From contig NZ_JARXVH010000009.1 in NCBI RefSeq assembly GCF_029892565.1, positions 310,001 through 374,000 of the forward strand: a DNA stretch of 64,000 bases. Direction: 5' to 3'. Each line of letters starts with the position of its first letter. The first letter of the stretch is position 1. The notes below the pieces were generated by a model. The model searched no databases. It saw only the letters and a list, made by a program, of their open reading frames with translations, and was not told the DNA's origin. Source of the stretch: Streptomyces pseudovenezuelae. Lineage in GTDB: Bacteria; Actinomycetota; Actinomycetes; Streptomycetales; Streptomycetaceae. This document shows, one piece after another, positions 16,759-24,761 of the stretch. A program made the translations under genes and the position numbers.

Positions 16759-17631
16759 CTACTCGGCAAGCAGGTCCCATACCGAGTCGAACCACGTCTG
16801 CATGGTGTCCACGAATACGGATCCGGGTGACTCAGGATCATGGTCCTTCACGTGATGCGTCAGCGTTGCTCCGAGGCCGAGGACGTCGAGGGCCGTGACC
16901 ACCTCTCCGTCCGGCCCGAGCTGCATCGGACGCTCGATCACTTCGTACATTCCGTGCAGGACTTCAACCCCGTTGAGCAGGTAGAGCTTGAACGTGGGGA
17001 TCAGCGGCGCGTGGCGAACCTGCACGTCGACGGAGTCCACCAGTCGCTCAGTCTGCAAGTCCTCCAGCAGCCCCTGTAGTGAATCGGTGGCCCGCTGCGT
17101 GATGGCCTGCAGCCGCTCTCGTGGGCGGGGGTCGTCCTTGTCACCTTTGACACGCGGATAAGGCAACGGCATCGACTCGTCAGGCAGGAGCATGCGTAGG
17201 GCGATGCGCTCCGGTCTGATCACACCGCCATGGATGCGCTCGCCCTGGAGTCGGATGTGCATGTCCAGCGACTCCGACGTCAAAGTCTGTACGTCCAGGG
17301 TGACTTCGGGCGCTTCGAAGGCCTCGCTTATGAGGGGCCCCAGCGTCATGCCGCGCCGCGTCCGGGTGGCCCTGGGGGTCGAGGACTGTATGCGCTGGAT
17401 TCTGATGACGCGTGAGCCGCTGCCCTGCCGGGACTCGATCCATCCCTCGTCCACCAGTTCCCGAATGGCCCGCTGGACGGTGTCCCGGGAGACCCCGAAC
17501 TCCTCGGCGAGATCACGCTGGGACGGCAGGAAGGAACCCCGCACGTACGTCCCGTCGGTCATCCGGACACGCAACTCGTCCGAGACCCTTTGGAACTCCC
17601 TGCCACCGCCCTCGGCGCTCTGTCCGTCCAC
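16759..17631 (-). CDS. GntR-type regulator with degenerate PLD-like sensor domain (module 1)
   Basis: The 290-residue product has an N-terminal GntR winged helix (SFLPSQRDLAEEFGVSRDTV, then QRAIRELVDEGWIES) and the shared C-terminal sensor domain, with RIALRMLLPDES and TFKLYLLNGVEVLHGMYE. It is the most divergent of the three copies. I chose the GTG at 17631. It lies 6 bases after TACGGT, as expected for a leaderless mRNA. An in-frame TTG at 17679 would add 16 residues that look unlike protein. It is divergent from a 60-residue membrane protein gene that it probably controls. Confidence 0.8.
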   Translation of the reverse strand: MDGQSAEGGGREFQRVSDELRVRMTDGTYVRGSFLPSQRDLAEEFGVSRDTVQRAIRELVDEGWIESRQGSGSRVIRIQRIQSSTPRATRTRRGMTLGPLISEAFEAPEVTLDVQTLTSESLDMHIRLQGERIHGGVIRPERIALRMLLPDESMPLPYPRVKGDKDDPRPRERLQAITQRATDSLQGLLEDLQTERLVDSVDVQVRHAPLIPTFKLYLLNGVEVLHGMYEVIERPMQLGPDGEVVTALDVLGLGATLTHHVKDHDPESPGSVFVDTMQTWFDSVWDLLAE

Positions 17632-17740
17632 ACTCCGACCGTACCCGCACCCTTCCACCAGCACACCAATTTCAGTCAACTCTCGGCCAACCTGACCGGC
17701 CGGTTAAGGGATCAGCCGGGGTGGGCACATCCACTTCAAG

Positions 17741-17769
17741 TCAACCAGTCCAATTGGACGGGTAGTTGA
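17741..17769. promoter_or_regulatory. Nested palindrome in module 1 intergenic region
   Basis: A perfect 12-bp palindrome GTCCAATTGGAC (17748-17759) is flanked by TCAAC (17741-17745) and GTTGA (17765-17769). It lies between the first GntR gene and its small membrane protein gene and is a candidate GntR operator. It differs from the AGTTGG-N3-CCAACT site of modules 2 and 3. Confidence 0.5.
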
Positions 17770-17802
17770 TCGGTTCACCGGAAGTGGAAGGGAGGTGGGG
17801 GC

Positions 17803-17985
17803 ATGCTCCTGTTGCAGTCACTTGGAGGGCTCGCCGAGCTCTTCATAGGCATGCTGGCGCAGGCGAGGCTCGGCGTCGTCGGTGTGGTGCTCCTGTTCCT
17901 GATCGGCGTAGGCATCCGCGCGCGGCACAACGGGCTGGTCTTCTGGGCCGCCGCGCTCTTCACCCTGCTGATGGTTCAGGCTTGA
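17803..17985 (+). CDS. Small membrane protein (module 1)
   Basis: This 60-residue protein has two hydrophobic segments (LGVVGVVLLFLIGVGI and FWAAALFTLLMV) joined by a short basic turn, RARHN. GGGAGG lies just upstream of the ATG. The Gly-rich first helix and I-G-x-G-x-x-A-R motif weakly match the two other small membrane proteins at 19811 and 21126. It is divergent from a GntR gene. Its 3' end overlaps the convergent HAD gene by 10 bases. The function is unknown. Confidence 0.65.
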   Translation: MLLLQSLGGLAELFIGMLAQARLGVVGVVLLFLIGVGIRARHNGLVFWAAALFTLLMVQA

Positions 17986-18713
17986 CTCCGCAGCGTGCGC
18001 AGCACCGGCAACAGCGAATCCACGATGTTCAGCGCCCCCGCGTCCTTGAGCAGTTGGAACTTGTACTCGTTACGCGCGTAGCCAAGGAACGGCACTCCGG
18101 CCCGCTCGGCCGCGTACAGGTCGGTGGGGGCGTCGCCGATCATCAACGCGGCGGAGGGGGCGGCGCCCATGGCGTTCAGGGCGCGGTTGAGGCAGTGCGG
18201 GTCCGGCTTGAGGAGGTCGAGTTCGCCTGTGCGGCCGTAGACGTGCGGGGCGAAGCAGCCGGCCAGGCCGCGGTCGGTGAGGTAATTGGACACCGTGCGG
18301 GGGGAGTTGTTGGTGGCGACCGCCAGTCTGCTGCCGACGGCGGACCAGGTGCGTATGAGCGGATCCGCGTACGCCGTCGGCATGGCGGAGATCACCGCCT
18401 TCAGCTCTTGCTGGGTGAGTCTCTCCTCCAGTTCCGCCACCAGATCGCTGTGCGGGTGGCGTCTGTTGACCGCGTAGAGCACGACCATCGGGTCCGGATG
18501 GCCTCGCTCCTCCTCGGTCAGCAGTCCGCGCAGGCCCTGCCCCTCCAGCCAGTCGACGAGTTCCTTCGCCACCTGCTCCGCCTTGTGTCCCGCGAAGAGT
18601 TGGCAGATCGGGCCGTCGAAGTCGAACAGGACGAAGCGGGCGTTGGTGATCAGTTCTCGCAGGTTCCCTGTCTCTACCGTCACCAGTTCAGTCTGCGTCG
18701 TATCAGGAGTCAC
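17976..18713 (-). CDS. HAD family phosphatase with DFDGP motif
   Basis: The 245-residue protein has HAD motif I as FVLFDFDGPICQLF, so both aspartates are present but the usual Thr is Pro. Motif II is VATNNS. The C-terminal motifs are LLKPDP and LMIGDAPTDLYAA. A helical cap follows motif I. It should be a cytoplasmic phosphatase acting on a small molecule. The GTG start at 18713 overlaps the TAG of the upstream GntR gene by one base (TAGTG), so it is translationally coupled to it. This links phosphatase output to the regulator module. Confidence 0.85.
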   Translation of the reverse strand: MTPDTTQTELVTVETGNLRELITNARFVLFDFDGPICQLFAGHKAEQVAKELVDWLEGQGLRGLLTEEERGHPDPMVVLYAVNRRHPHSDLVAELEERLTQQELKAVISAMPTAYADPLIRTWSAVGSRLAVATNNSPRTVSNYLTDRGLAGCFAPHVYGRTGELDLLKPDPHCLNRALNAMGAAPSAALMIGDAPTDLYAAERAGVPFLGYARNEYKFQLLKDAGALNIVDSLLPVLRTLRSQA

Positions 18714-19588
18714 TAGGAGAGTGTCAGGTCAGTGGTGATGGTTTCCCAGAGGGCGTCGAACCACTTCTGGGATTCCTCCACAAACGCCGCGTCCCGCTGA
18801 CCGGCCCGGGTCTCGAAGGAGAAGAGGAGGGACTTGGAGCCGAGGGCGTCATACATCTCCAGTGTCTGGCTCTCGTACTCCTCCTCCCGTGCGGTCAGGA
18901 CGTAGTACCCGAGCAGGACCTCTTCCTGGTTGAGGATGTACAGCTTGACCGGCGGGGTGAAGGGGAGGGCCCGGAAGGCGACATGGACGTCGATGCCGTG
19001 CGTGGAGCGCAGGGCCTGCAAGTTGTGACGGAGAACGTGGATCTGTGCGTTGCGCATCGCCAACCACCGTTGGTGGACCGCGCCTTCCTCGCCCGGCTCC
19101 TCCTCCACCAGCCTCGGAAACGCCAGGTCGATGTCGCGCGACGGCAGCAGGATGCGGACGTCGATGGACTCGGGGCGGGCGGTGCCCTCGTGGATCTGGC
19201 GGACCGATTCGCCGAGGGCGATCATCAGGGTCTCCGCGGTGTGGCATACGACGTCTATGCGGACGTGGGGCAGGGCGAACGCCTGGGTGAGGCGCGGTGC
19301 CAACCCCACCATCGTCGGCTGTGGCTCCCCGCTCGTCGCGGGGGGTTCAGCGATGCGAGGCGGACTGCCCTTGCTGACGTTGCTCAGGAGGCCGTCCTCC
19401 TGGAGGGCTCGGAGGGCCTGGCGGACGGTGCCGCGTTCCACACCGAACTCGTCGGCGAGTTCGGCCTGGGTGGGCAGGCGGTCTCCGGCTTTGAGGTCGC
19501 CGGTGCGGATGCGGTCCCTGAGGATGTCGGCGATCTCCTGGGGGGAGAGCTTTCTGCTGCCGTTCACTGCCACGTTCTCCTGTGTCAC
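18713..19588 (-). CDS. GntR-type regulator with degenerate PLD-like sensor domain (module 2)
   Basis: The 291-residue protein has a GntR winged helix (DRLPTQAELADEFGVERGTV) and the shared sensor domain (VRILLPSRDIDLAFP, PPVKLYILNQEEVLLGYY, SQKWFDALWETI). It is very close to the module 3 copy. The GTG at 19588 follows TAGCGT by 6 bases, in a block conserved with module 3 (ACGACCAAAC-CTACAACT on the plus strand), which supports a leaderless start. A GTG at 19567 with AGGAG is an alternative. It is coupled to the HAD gene downstream and divergent from a small membrane protein gene. Confidence 0.85.
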   Translation of the reverse strand: MTQENVAVNGSRKLSPQEIADILRDRIRTGDLKAGDRLPTQAELADEFGVERGTVRQALRALQEDGLLSNVSKGSPPRIAEPPATSGEPQPTMVGLAPRLTQAFALPHVRIDVVCHTAETLMIALGESVRQIHEGTARPESIDVRILLPSRDIDLAFPRLVEEEPGEEGAVHQRWLAMRNAQIHVLRHNLQALRSTHGIDVHVAFRALPFTPPVKLYILNQEEVLLGYYVLTAREEEYESQTLEMYDALGSKSLLFSFETRAGQRDAAFVEESQKWFDALWETITTDLTLS

Positions 19589-19639
19589 GACCAAACGCTA
19601 CAACTCGAATCCATCTACGGGGAGTTGTTGGTGACTTGT

Positions 19640-19692
19640 TTATGAGTAGGTACCAAGTGGGGATAACTTAGGTGGAGTTGGTTGCCAACTTG
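19640..19692. promoter_or_regulatory. Conserved operator block, module 2
   Basis: The block runs from TTATGAG (19640) to AGTTGG-ttg-CCAACT (19676-19690). The same elements occur with identical 36-base spacing in module 3. CCAAG and GATAA are also shared between them. It sits between the GntR gene and the small membrane protein gene, so a shared GntR operator is the simplest reading. Confidence 0.6.
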
Positions 19693-19810
19693 GTTGAGTT
19701 GGCGGAAGTTTTGCTTCCTTTAACCGTCTCACCGTCCACCCCGCCTCATCGCCCCACCGCACCACCCCCCACGCACCGTCCCGCCCGCGAAGCCTGAAGG
19801 GGGAACCACC

Positions 19811-19999
19811 GTGCCTGTCCTCGCTCTCCTCTCCGCCGTCTTCGTCGTCGGCATCGAGCAGACCCTCCAGTGGAAGTACGGCGTCACCGGGATCATCGGG
19901 CTGCTCATGCTCACGATAGGCATCAAGGCCAAGAACCCGGCCGTCAGCTCCATCGGCGCCGTAGTCCTCGCCCTGCTGGTCACGGGCCCGGCTCTATGA
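19811..19999 (+). CDS. Small membrane protein (module 2)
   Basis: The 62-residue product starts at a GTG preceded by AGGGGG. It has two hydrophobic segments separated by EQTLQWKYGVTG. The order EQ-x2-QW-[KR]-YG-x2-GII-x5-LT-[IV]-G-[IL]-KA is shared with the protein at 21126, so the two are paralogues. The IGAV sequence near the C-terminus is also shared. It is divergent from the module 2 GntR gene. The function is unknown; a sensor or membrane effector is possible. Confidence 0.7.
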   Translation: MPVLALLSAVFVVGIEQTLQWKYGVTGIIGLLMLTIGIKAKNPAVSSIGAVVLALLVTGPAL

Positions 20000-20038
20000 G
20001 CGGAGCACCAACCGTCCGGCCTCTCACCGTGGGAGACG

Positions 20039-20950
20039 TCAGGTCGTGAGCGTCAGCTCCGAACTGATCGTCTCCCACAGCGCGTTGAACCACAGGTGGG
20101 ACTGCTCGACGAAGGTGGTGTCGCGCAGGCCGGCACCCTGCGCGAAGGAGAACAGCACGGACTGCGTGCCCTCGGCGTCGTACATCTCCAGGTGCTCCTC
20201 GCCGATCTCCTCCTCGCGCCGCGTGAGCGTGTAGTACGCGAAGAGCGCCTCCGTGCCGTTGACCAGATACAGCTTCACCGGCGGGGTGAAGGGCAGGGCG
20301 CGGAAGGTGACGTGCACGTCGATGCCGTGCGTGGCGCGTAACGCCAGCAGGTTGTGCTGGAGCACCTGGCCCTGGGCATTGCGCTGGGCCAGCCAACGGC
20401 GTTGCAGCCGGTCGTCGGTGGAGTCGTCGTCCACGGGGGTCGGGAACGCCAGGTCGATGTCCCGCGACGGGAGCAGGACGCGCACATCCACCTTGGCCGG
20501 ATTTAGCTGTCCCGCGTGGATCTGGCGCAGCGGTTCGCCCATCGCCAGGGTCAGCGAAACCGAGGTCAGACACAGGGCGTCTATCTCGACATGAGAGGTC
20601 GCGAACGCGGCCGCCACGCGGGGAGCGAGGGCGACGGTGGTGAGCTGCGGGGGCGCTGCGGGGCCGGTCAGGGCGTTGCCGAGTCCCGGGTCGAGGGCCA
20701 CGGTCGCGGGGCTTCCCTTGGACACGTTGGTCAACAGGTGCTCGGACTGCAGAATCCGCAGCGCCTGGCGCACGGCACCCCGCTCGACGCCGAACTCGTC
20801 GGCCAACCTGGCCTGGGTGGGCATCCGTTGGCCCGCACGCAGCGCGCCGCTGGCTATCCGGGCGCGCAGCTCGTCGGCCACGTCGTGATGGGACATCTGT
20901 GGCCGCTGTGACCTCGTCCGCCCATTGACGGAGCCGTGTTTCGGGTCCAC
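20039..20950 (-). CDS. GntR-type regulator with degenerate PLD-like sensor domain (module 3)
   Basis: The 303-residue protein mirrors the module 2 regulator. It has a GntR winged helix (MPTQARLADEFGVERGAV), then VRVLLPSRDIDLAFP, PPVKLYLVNGTEALFAYY and SHLWFNALWETI. The Lys and Asn of the degenerate PLD-like motif are kept. The GTG at 20950 lies 6 bases after TAGTGT, inside the block shared with module 2, so it is probably leaderless. The gene is monocistronic and divergent from a small membrane protein gene. Confidence 0.85.
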   Translation of the reverse strand: MDPKHGSVNGRTRSQRPQMSHHDVADELRARIASGALRAGQRMPTQARLADEFGVERGAVRQALRILQSEHLLTNVSKGSPATVALDPGLGNALTGPAAPPQLTTVALAPRVAAAFATSHVEIDALCLTSVSLTLAMGEPLRQIHAGQLNPAKVDVRVLLPSRDIDLAFPTPVDDDSTDDRLQRRWLAQRNAQGQVLQHNLLALRATHGIDVHVTFRALPFTPPVKLYLVNGTEALFAYYTLTRREEEIGEEHLEMYDAEGTQSVLFSFAQGAGLRDTTFVEQSHLWFNALWETISSELTLTT

Positions 20951-21001
20951 GACCAAACACTACAACTTCCCGCCATCTTTGGGCAGTTCCCCCGAAGGTG
21001 G

Positions 21002-21055
21002 TTATGAGACGCTTCCAAGCGGAGATAAGTAAAGTGAAGTTGGTCGCCAACTTGA
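21002..21055. promoter_or_regulatory. Conserved operator block, module 3
   Basis: TTATGAG (21002-21008) is followed 36 bases after its start by AGTTGG-tcg-CCAACT. The full palindrome is AAGTTGG-tcg-CCAACTT, a perfect 17-bp element at 21037-21053. The match to module 2 in both sequence and spacing supports a functional operator. Confidence 0.65.
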
Positions 21056-21125
21056 GCAACATGGTCAAACTTCAGGAGGGTTGGCCACCGGGGTCCGCCT
21101 CCCCGTCCCGAAGGAGGGACCGTTC

Positions 21126-21308
21126 ATGCCGCTCGCACTCTTCGTCGCCGCCCTCGCCATCGGTTTCGAGCAGCTCGTCCAGTGGCGGTACGGCCCGATG
21201 GGCATCATCGCCATCGTCGCGCTGACCGTCGGACTCAAGGCCCGCTCCACCCTGATCAGCGGCATCGGAGCGGTCATCCTCGTGATGCTGCTCGCGCAGT
21301 CCGGCTGA
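21126..21308 (+). CDS. Small membrane protein (module 3)
   Basis: This 60-residue protein has two membrane segments and the EQLVQWRYGPMGII core shared with the module 2 protein. AAGGAGGG lies 7 bases before the ATG, a strong ribosome-binding site. An upstream in-frame start exists but would place the Shine-Dalgarno inside the gene. It is divergent from the module 3 GntR gene and followed by a terminator. Confidence 0.7.
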   Translation: MPLALFVAALAIGFEQLVQWRYGPMGIIAIVALTVGLKARSTLISGIGAVILVMLLAQSG

Positions 21309-21330
21309 GCCGACACAGTCCGGCTGACCG

Positions 21331-21352
21331 GGCTCCCTTCCGGAGGGGAGCC
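21331..21352 (+). terminator. Hairpin after the module 3 small protein gene
   Basis: GGCTCCC (21331-21337) pairs with GGGAGCC (21346-21352) across an 8-base loop. It lies 23 bases after the stop at 21308. No T-tract follows, as is usual in Streptomyces. Confidence 0.55.
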
Positions 21353-21373
21353 GGGAGCTTGGTCAGTCTGCAC

Positions 21374-21470
21374 CAACCGCACAGCCACAACTGAACACCG
21401 ACAACTGAACAGTTCCACCGGCACAGCCACAACTGAACAGGCACAACCGCACAGCCACAACTGAACAGCA
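21374..21470. repeat. Short direct-repeat array, unit about GCACAGCCACAACTGAACA
   Basis: A 24-bp sequence at 21374-21397 recurs exactly at 21444-21467. A third copy of its last 19 bases lies at 21421-21439, and a shorter ACAACTGAACA lies at 21401-21411. The array is AC-rich on the plus strand, unlike the rest of the window. The purpose is unknown. It starts 66 bases after the module 3 gene stop. Confidence 0.7.
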
Positions 21471-21525
21471 CAGCTACGGATGAGTACCGCAACAGCCCTG
21501 AATCACCGTCGGAAGAAGGGAGACC

Positions 21526-22779
21526 TCAGAACATGTCCGGGCACCAAGGACGCCTGGACGTACGCAGCAGGGCGTCGGCCGACCGGCCGGCGCCCGCTCG
21601 TTCTTCCCGCACCCGGCCCAGCGCGGCAAGCCGCACCGCCGACTCGTCACCGAGCCACAGCGTCGCCAACTCGGCCACGTCGAGGGAGAGTTCGGCGCTC
21701 TCGGTGGTCGGCACGCAGGACGAGCCCTGCGGCGACGCCTCCAACCGGTAGCGCCCGCCCGTAAGGCCGGCCCGGTCGGCCACCTCAAGGACCAGGGACC
21801 CCGTCCCCTCGTACGTACGCGCCTCCAGCGCCCGTACGACATCCAGGATCCGTACCCAGAACCAGTCCGACTGCGTGGTGATGCGGGCGGCGCGCGGGTC
21901 GGGCAGGAGGAGGGGGAGCAGGTCGTCGGGGGCGCGGGGGCCGGACTTCACCTGGGTCACCCAGTCGATCGAGCAGAGGTAGTGCCACAGGGCCCGCTCG
22001 GCGGCCGGCGTCGCCGCGCTCAGCCAGCGCACGGTCGCCGTGTCCAACGGCTGCTTGGCGTCACCCCAGTTGTCGTCCACCTCGTAGGCCGCGAGGCCCT
22101 CGACCGTGCCGTCCGGCGCGCGGTACGCGACGAAGAACGGGACCGTCCACTTCGGTTCGACGCGTACGGCGCCCGTCCTGAGCTGCCACCACCAGTCGTC
22201 CCGGCTGACGGCACCCGGCAGCCCGCGACGCACCCGCTCATGCAGCTCCGGGCCGATCTTGCGTACCTCCTCGGGCTCCAAGAGGTCGATGCGTCCGCCG
22301 TCCGCCGGGCCGGACCAACGCCGGTCGAGCCCGGTGCGCGGCACGTCGACGACCCACTCGGCCGTCGAGGCGGCGGGCCCGAAGCCGTAGCGCCCGTAGA
22401 TCGGGTACTCGGCGGCGATCAACGTAGCCACCACATCGCCCCGCTCCTTCGCGGCCGCGAGATCCTGGTTCATCATGCGCGTGAGCAGTCCGCGCCGGCG
22501 ATGAGTGGCCGTGACGGTGACACCCGTGACGGCGTCGGCGGCCACCGGGGCACCCCCGACCGCCGTGACCTCCTGCGCGAACGACCGGAACGTCGCCACA
22601 CACCGATCCCCGTCGAACGCCGCCAGATACCGCCCCGCCTCGAACTGCGTACGCCGAGCCGCCAACTCGGCCTCCCCCACCACCGGTTCCCGAAGGAACC
22701 CGGTGTTCACCGCACGCAGCCAGTCGGGAAACTCGGCCTCGGTGATCGGACGGACGTCGATATTCGCGGGTCGGCTCAT
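21526..22779 (-). CDS. Eis-like GNAT N-acetyltransferase
   Basis: The 417-residue protein has the Eis layout: two GNAT lobes, then an SCP2-like C-terminal domain. The acetyl-CoA loop is VTVTATHRRRGLLTRMM near residue 95, followed by EYPIYGRYGFGPA. The chain ends in CPDMF. Eis enzymes use the terminal carboxylate as catalytic base, and this free Phe C-terminus fits. Family members acetylate aminoglycosides at several amines or lysine side chains. The natural substrate in Streptomyces is not established. Confidence 0.85.
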   Translation of the reverse strand: MSRPANIDVRPITEAEFPDWLRAVNTGFLREPVVGEAELAARRTQFEAGRYLAAFDGDRCVATFRSFAQEVTAVGGAPVAADAVTGVTVTATHRRRGLLTRMMNQDLAAAKERGDVVATLIAAEYPIYGRYGFGPAASTAEWVVDVPRTGLDRRWSGPADGGRIDLLEPEEVRKIGPELHERVRRGLPGAVSRDDWWWQLRTGAVRVEPKWTVPFFVAYRAPDGTVEGLAAYEVDDNWGDAKQPLDTATVRWLSAATPAAERALWHYLCSIDWVTQVKSGPRAPDDLLPLLLPDPRAARITTQSDWFWVRILDVVRALEARTYEGTGSLVLEVADRAGLTGGRYRLEASPQGSSCVPTTESAELSLDVAELATLWLGDESAVRLAALGRVREERAGAGRSADALLRTSRRPWCPDMF

Positions 22780-22887
22780 GAGATCACCGTAGATCTACGG
22801 CGGTGAGGTCGTCGCGCGGATTTTCGAGACGCACCCTGGACACAGGGGCCTCCCCCTGGGAACCCGCCCGGACACCGGGCCCCCTCC

Positions 22888-23871
22888 TCAGAACCCCGCC
22901 CGAATCTCCCCCACCTCTCGCCCACCGCCCGACAACGGCACCCGCCCGATCCGCTCCACCACCGGCGACTCGACCCCCAGCAGGGTCAGCGCCCGGGCCA
23001 GTACCGGCCGCAGTGCCCGTACCGCCCCGTCCTCGACCTTGAAGGCGAGGGCGCGGCCGTCCGGGAGGGCGACCGCCTGGACGCCGTCCGCGCCCATCTT
23101 CGAGAGGACGCCCGGGACCTCGCGCATGAGCCAGGTGTCGTGGCGGTGGGTGCCGGCGACGTATTCGGGGTGGGCGCGCATGGCGTCGGCCACCCGGCGT
23201 TCGGGGGTGTCGGGGGCGGACAGGACGAAGGTGCGGTAGGCGCGGGCCAGGCCGGTCAGGGTGATCGCCATCAGGGGCGCCCCGCAGCCGTCCGTGCCCG
23301 TCGCCGCGACCCGCTCGCCCGACGCTTCCTCCACAACCCTGTGGATGAGTTGCTGGAGCGGGTGGGCCGGGTCCAGGTAGGTCTCCAAGGGCCAGCCGCG
23401 CAGGGCGGACGCGGCGAGCATCGCGGTGTGCTTGCCGGAGCAGTTCATGGTGACGCGGTCGCGTACGGCGCCGGCGGCGAGGTAGGTCTCGCGCTCCGCC
23501 TCGTCCAGCGGGAGGTCGGGCGGGCACTGGAGTTGGCCCGCGTCCAGTCCGTGCTCGTCGAGCATCTTCTGGACGAGGTCACGGTGGAAGGGTTCGCCCG
23601 AGTGGCTGGCGGCGGCCAGTGCGAGCCGTTCGCCGCTCAGGTCGAGGCCTGCCCGCAGTACTCCGGCCGCCTGCATCGGCTTGTTGGAGGAGCGCGGGAA
23701 GACCGGCTCCGTCACCTCGCCCAGCGCCAGTTCCACCGCCCCGTCCGCGTCCAGGAGGACCAGGCTGCCCCGGTGCCTGCTCTCGACGAACCCGGAGCGG
23801 ACGACCTCGGCGAGGACCGGAGGTATGCCGGAGGGGGAGGGAGAAGGGGAGACGGATGCGGGGACGGACAT
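22888..23871 (-). CDS. Asparaginase II family protein
   Basis: This 327-residue protein belongs to the thermolabile, Rhizobium-type asparaginase II family, unrelated to bacterial type I/II amidohydrolases. Diagnostic parts are PRSSNKPMQAAGVLRAG, AAASHSGEPFH, MNCSGKHTAMLAA and TDGCGAPLMAI. It would hydrolyse asparagine to aspartate and ammonia in the cytoplasm. I chose the ATG at 23871. Twenty-seven upstream codons in the same frame are possible but lack family features. It ends 109 bases after the Eis-like gene start. Confidence 0.85.
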   Translation of the reverse strand: MSVPASVSPSPSPSGIPPVLAEVVRSGFVESRHRGSLVLLDADGAVELALGEVTEPVFPRSSNKPMQAAGVLRAGLDLSGERLALAAASHSGEPFHRDLVQKMLDEHGLDAGQLQCPPDLPLDEAERETYLAAGAVRDRVTMNCSGKHTAMLAASALRGWPLETYLDPAHPLQQLIHRVVEEASGERVAATGTDGCGAPLMAITLTGLARAYRTFVLSAPDTPERRVADAMRAHPEYVAGTHRHDTWLMREVPGVLSKMGADGVQAVALPDGRALAFKVEDGAVRALRPVLARALTLLGVESPVVERIGRVPLSGGGREVGEIRAGF

Positions 23872-23974
23872 CGGCGGTGGCCTTCCGGAGAGGGTCCCGG
23901 GTGAGCCCTGACACACCCGGATGGAGCGGACCCGCCCGGAGGCCCGGCGCACCCGGGATCGCCGGGGCCCCGCC

Positions 23975-24604
23975 TCACATCAGCAGGTCGTCGACTTGCG
24001 CTTCCCCTTCACGGTACCTGCGGGCGATCTCCCCGCTGCAGCCGTCCGCCGTGCGCTGCAGCCGCTGCCGGCGCCGGGAGACCTGCTGCTCGTAGCGCAC
24101 GAGGCGGCCCATCGCCGTGTTCAGTTCCAGGTCCGTACGGGCGTCCAGGTCCGACAGCTCGACCTCCGCGAGCATGTCCGCGGCCAGCAGCCGGTACTCC
24201 TCGCCGTGCGGCGTACCCAGCGTCACGTGGCGGGCCGAGGAGCGGTGCCGGGCCGGGGCGTCGGTCAGGATCTCACCGAGCCGCTCGACCACGACCATGG
24301 AGGCGGCGCCCGCCGGGGAGCGCCGGGCCAGTTCCGCGCGGAGGATGTCGATACGGCCCTGGAGCAGCCGCCGTACATAGCTGAGGTCGGCCTCGTCGCG
24401 CTGCGCGTCGCGGCGCAGCGTGCGCAGCTCGGGCAGGCTCAGCACGGTCAGGTCGGGTTCGGGCGGATCGGCGGGCAGACCGGTGCTGTCGATGCGCTGT
24501 CCTGGGCTGTCGGTGCGCTGCGTGGGCGGCCGTAGCGGTGTGCGGTGCTCGTCACGGATCAACGAGACCGCCCCGGGTGGCTGCCCGGTACTCGGTGTGC
24601 TCAT
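23975..24604 (-). CDS. rsiG: RsiG, c-di-GMP-dependent anti-sigma factor for WhiG
   Basis: The 209-residue protein carries two exact copies of the RsiG c-di-GMP motif E-x3-S-x2-R-x3-Q-x3-D: Glu71, Ser75, Arg78, Gln82, Asp86 and Glu172, Ser176, Arg179, Gln183, Asp187. Both lie in predicted coiled-coil helices. In Streptomyces RsiG bound to c-di-GMP sequesters the sporulation sigma factor WhiG. The first 50 residues are Pro-rich and probably disordered. The gene is transcribed away from dtd. Confidence 0.9.
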   Translation of the reverse strand: MSTPSTGQPPGAVSLIRDEHRTPLRPPTQRTDSPGQRIDSTGLPADPPEPDLTVLSLPELRTLRRDAQRDEADLSYVRRLLQGRIDILRAELARRSPAGAASMVVVERLGEILTDAPARHRSSARHVTLGTPHGEEYRLLAADMLAEVELSDLDARTDLELNTAMGRLVRYEQQVSRRRQRLQRTADGCSGEIARRYREGEAQVDDLLM

Positions 24605-24761
24605 GTGCCTCTACCGTCCCCTCGACCGGATGTGGAAGCATCGTGCCACCCCAAGTGGCCGCTATGTGACCGAGTGCCCCCGATCGGCCCCAGATGGGGG
24701 GTTAAGGAGCAAAAAGAAGCCGGCTTCGAATGGTTCCGGCGGGCACGGCATCATGGTCGGC

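Noticed and set aside
21374..21470. CRISPR array
   Set aside because: The repeats are 19-24 bases with irregular and very short spacers, and no cas genes are present.
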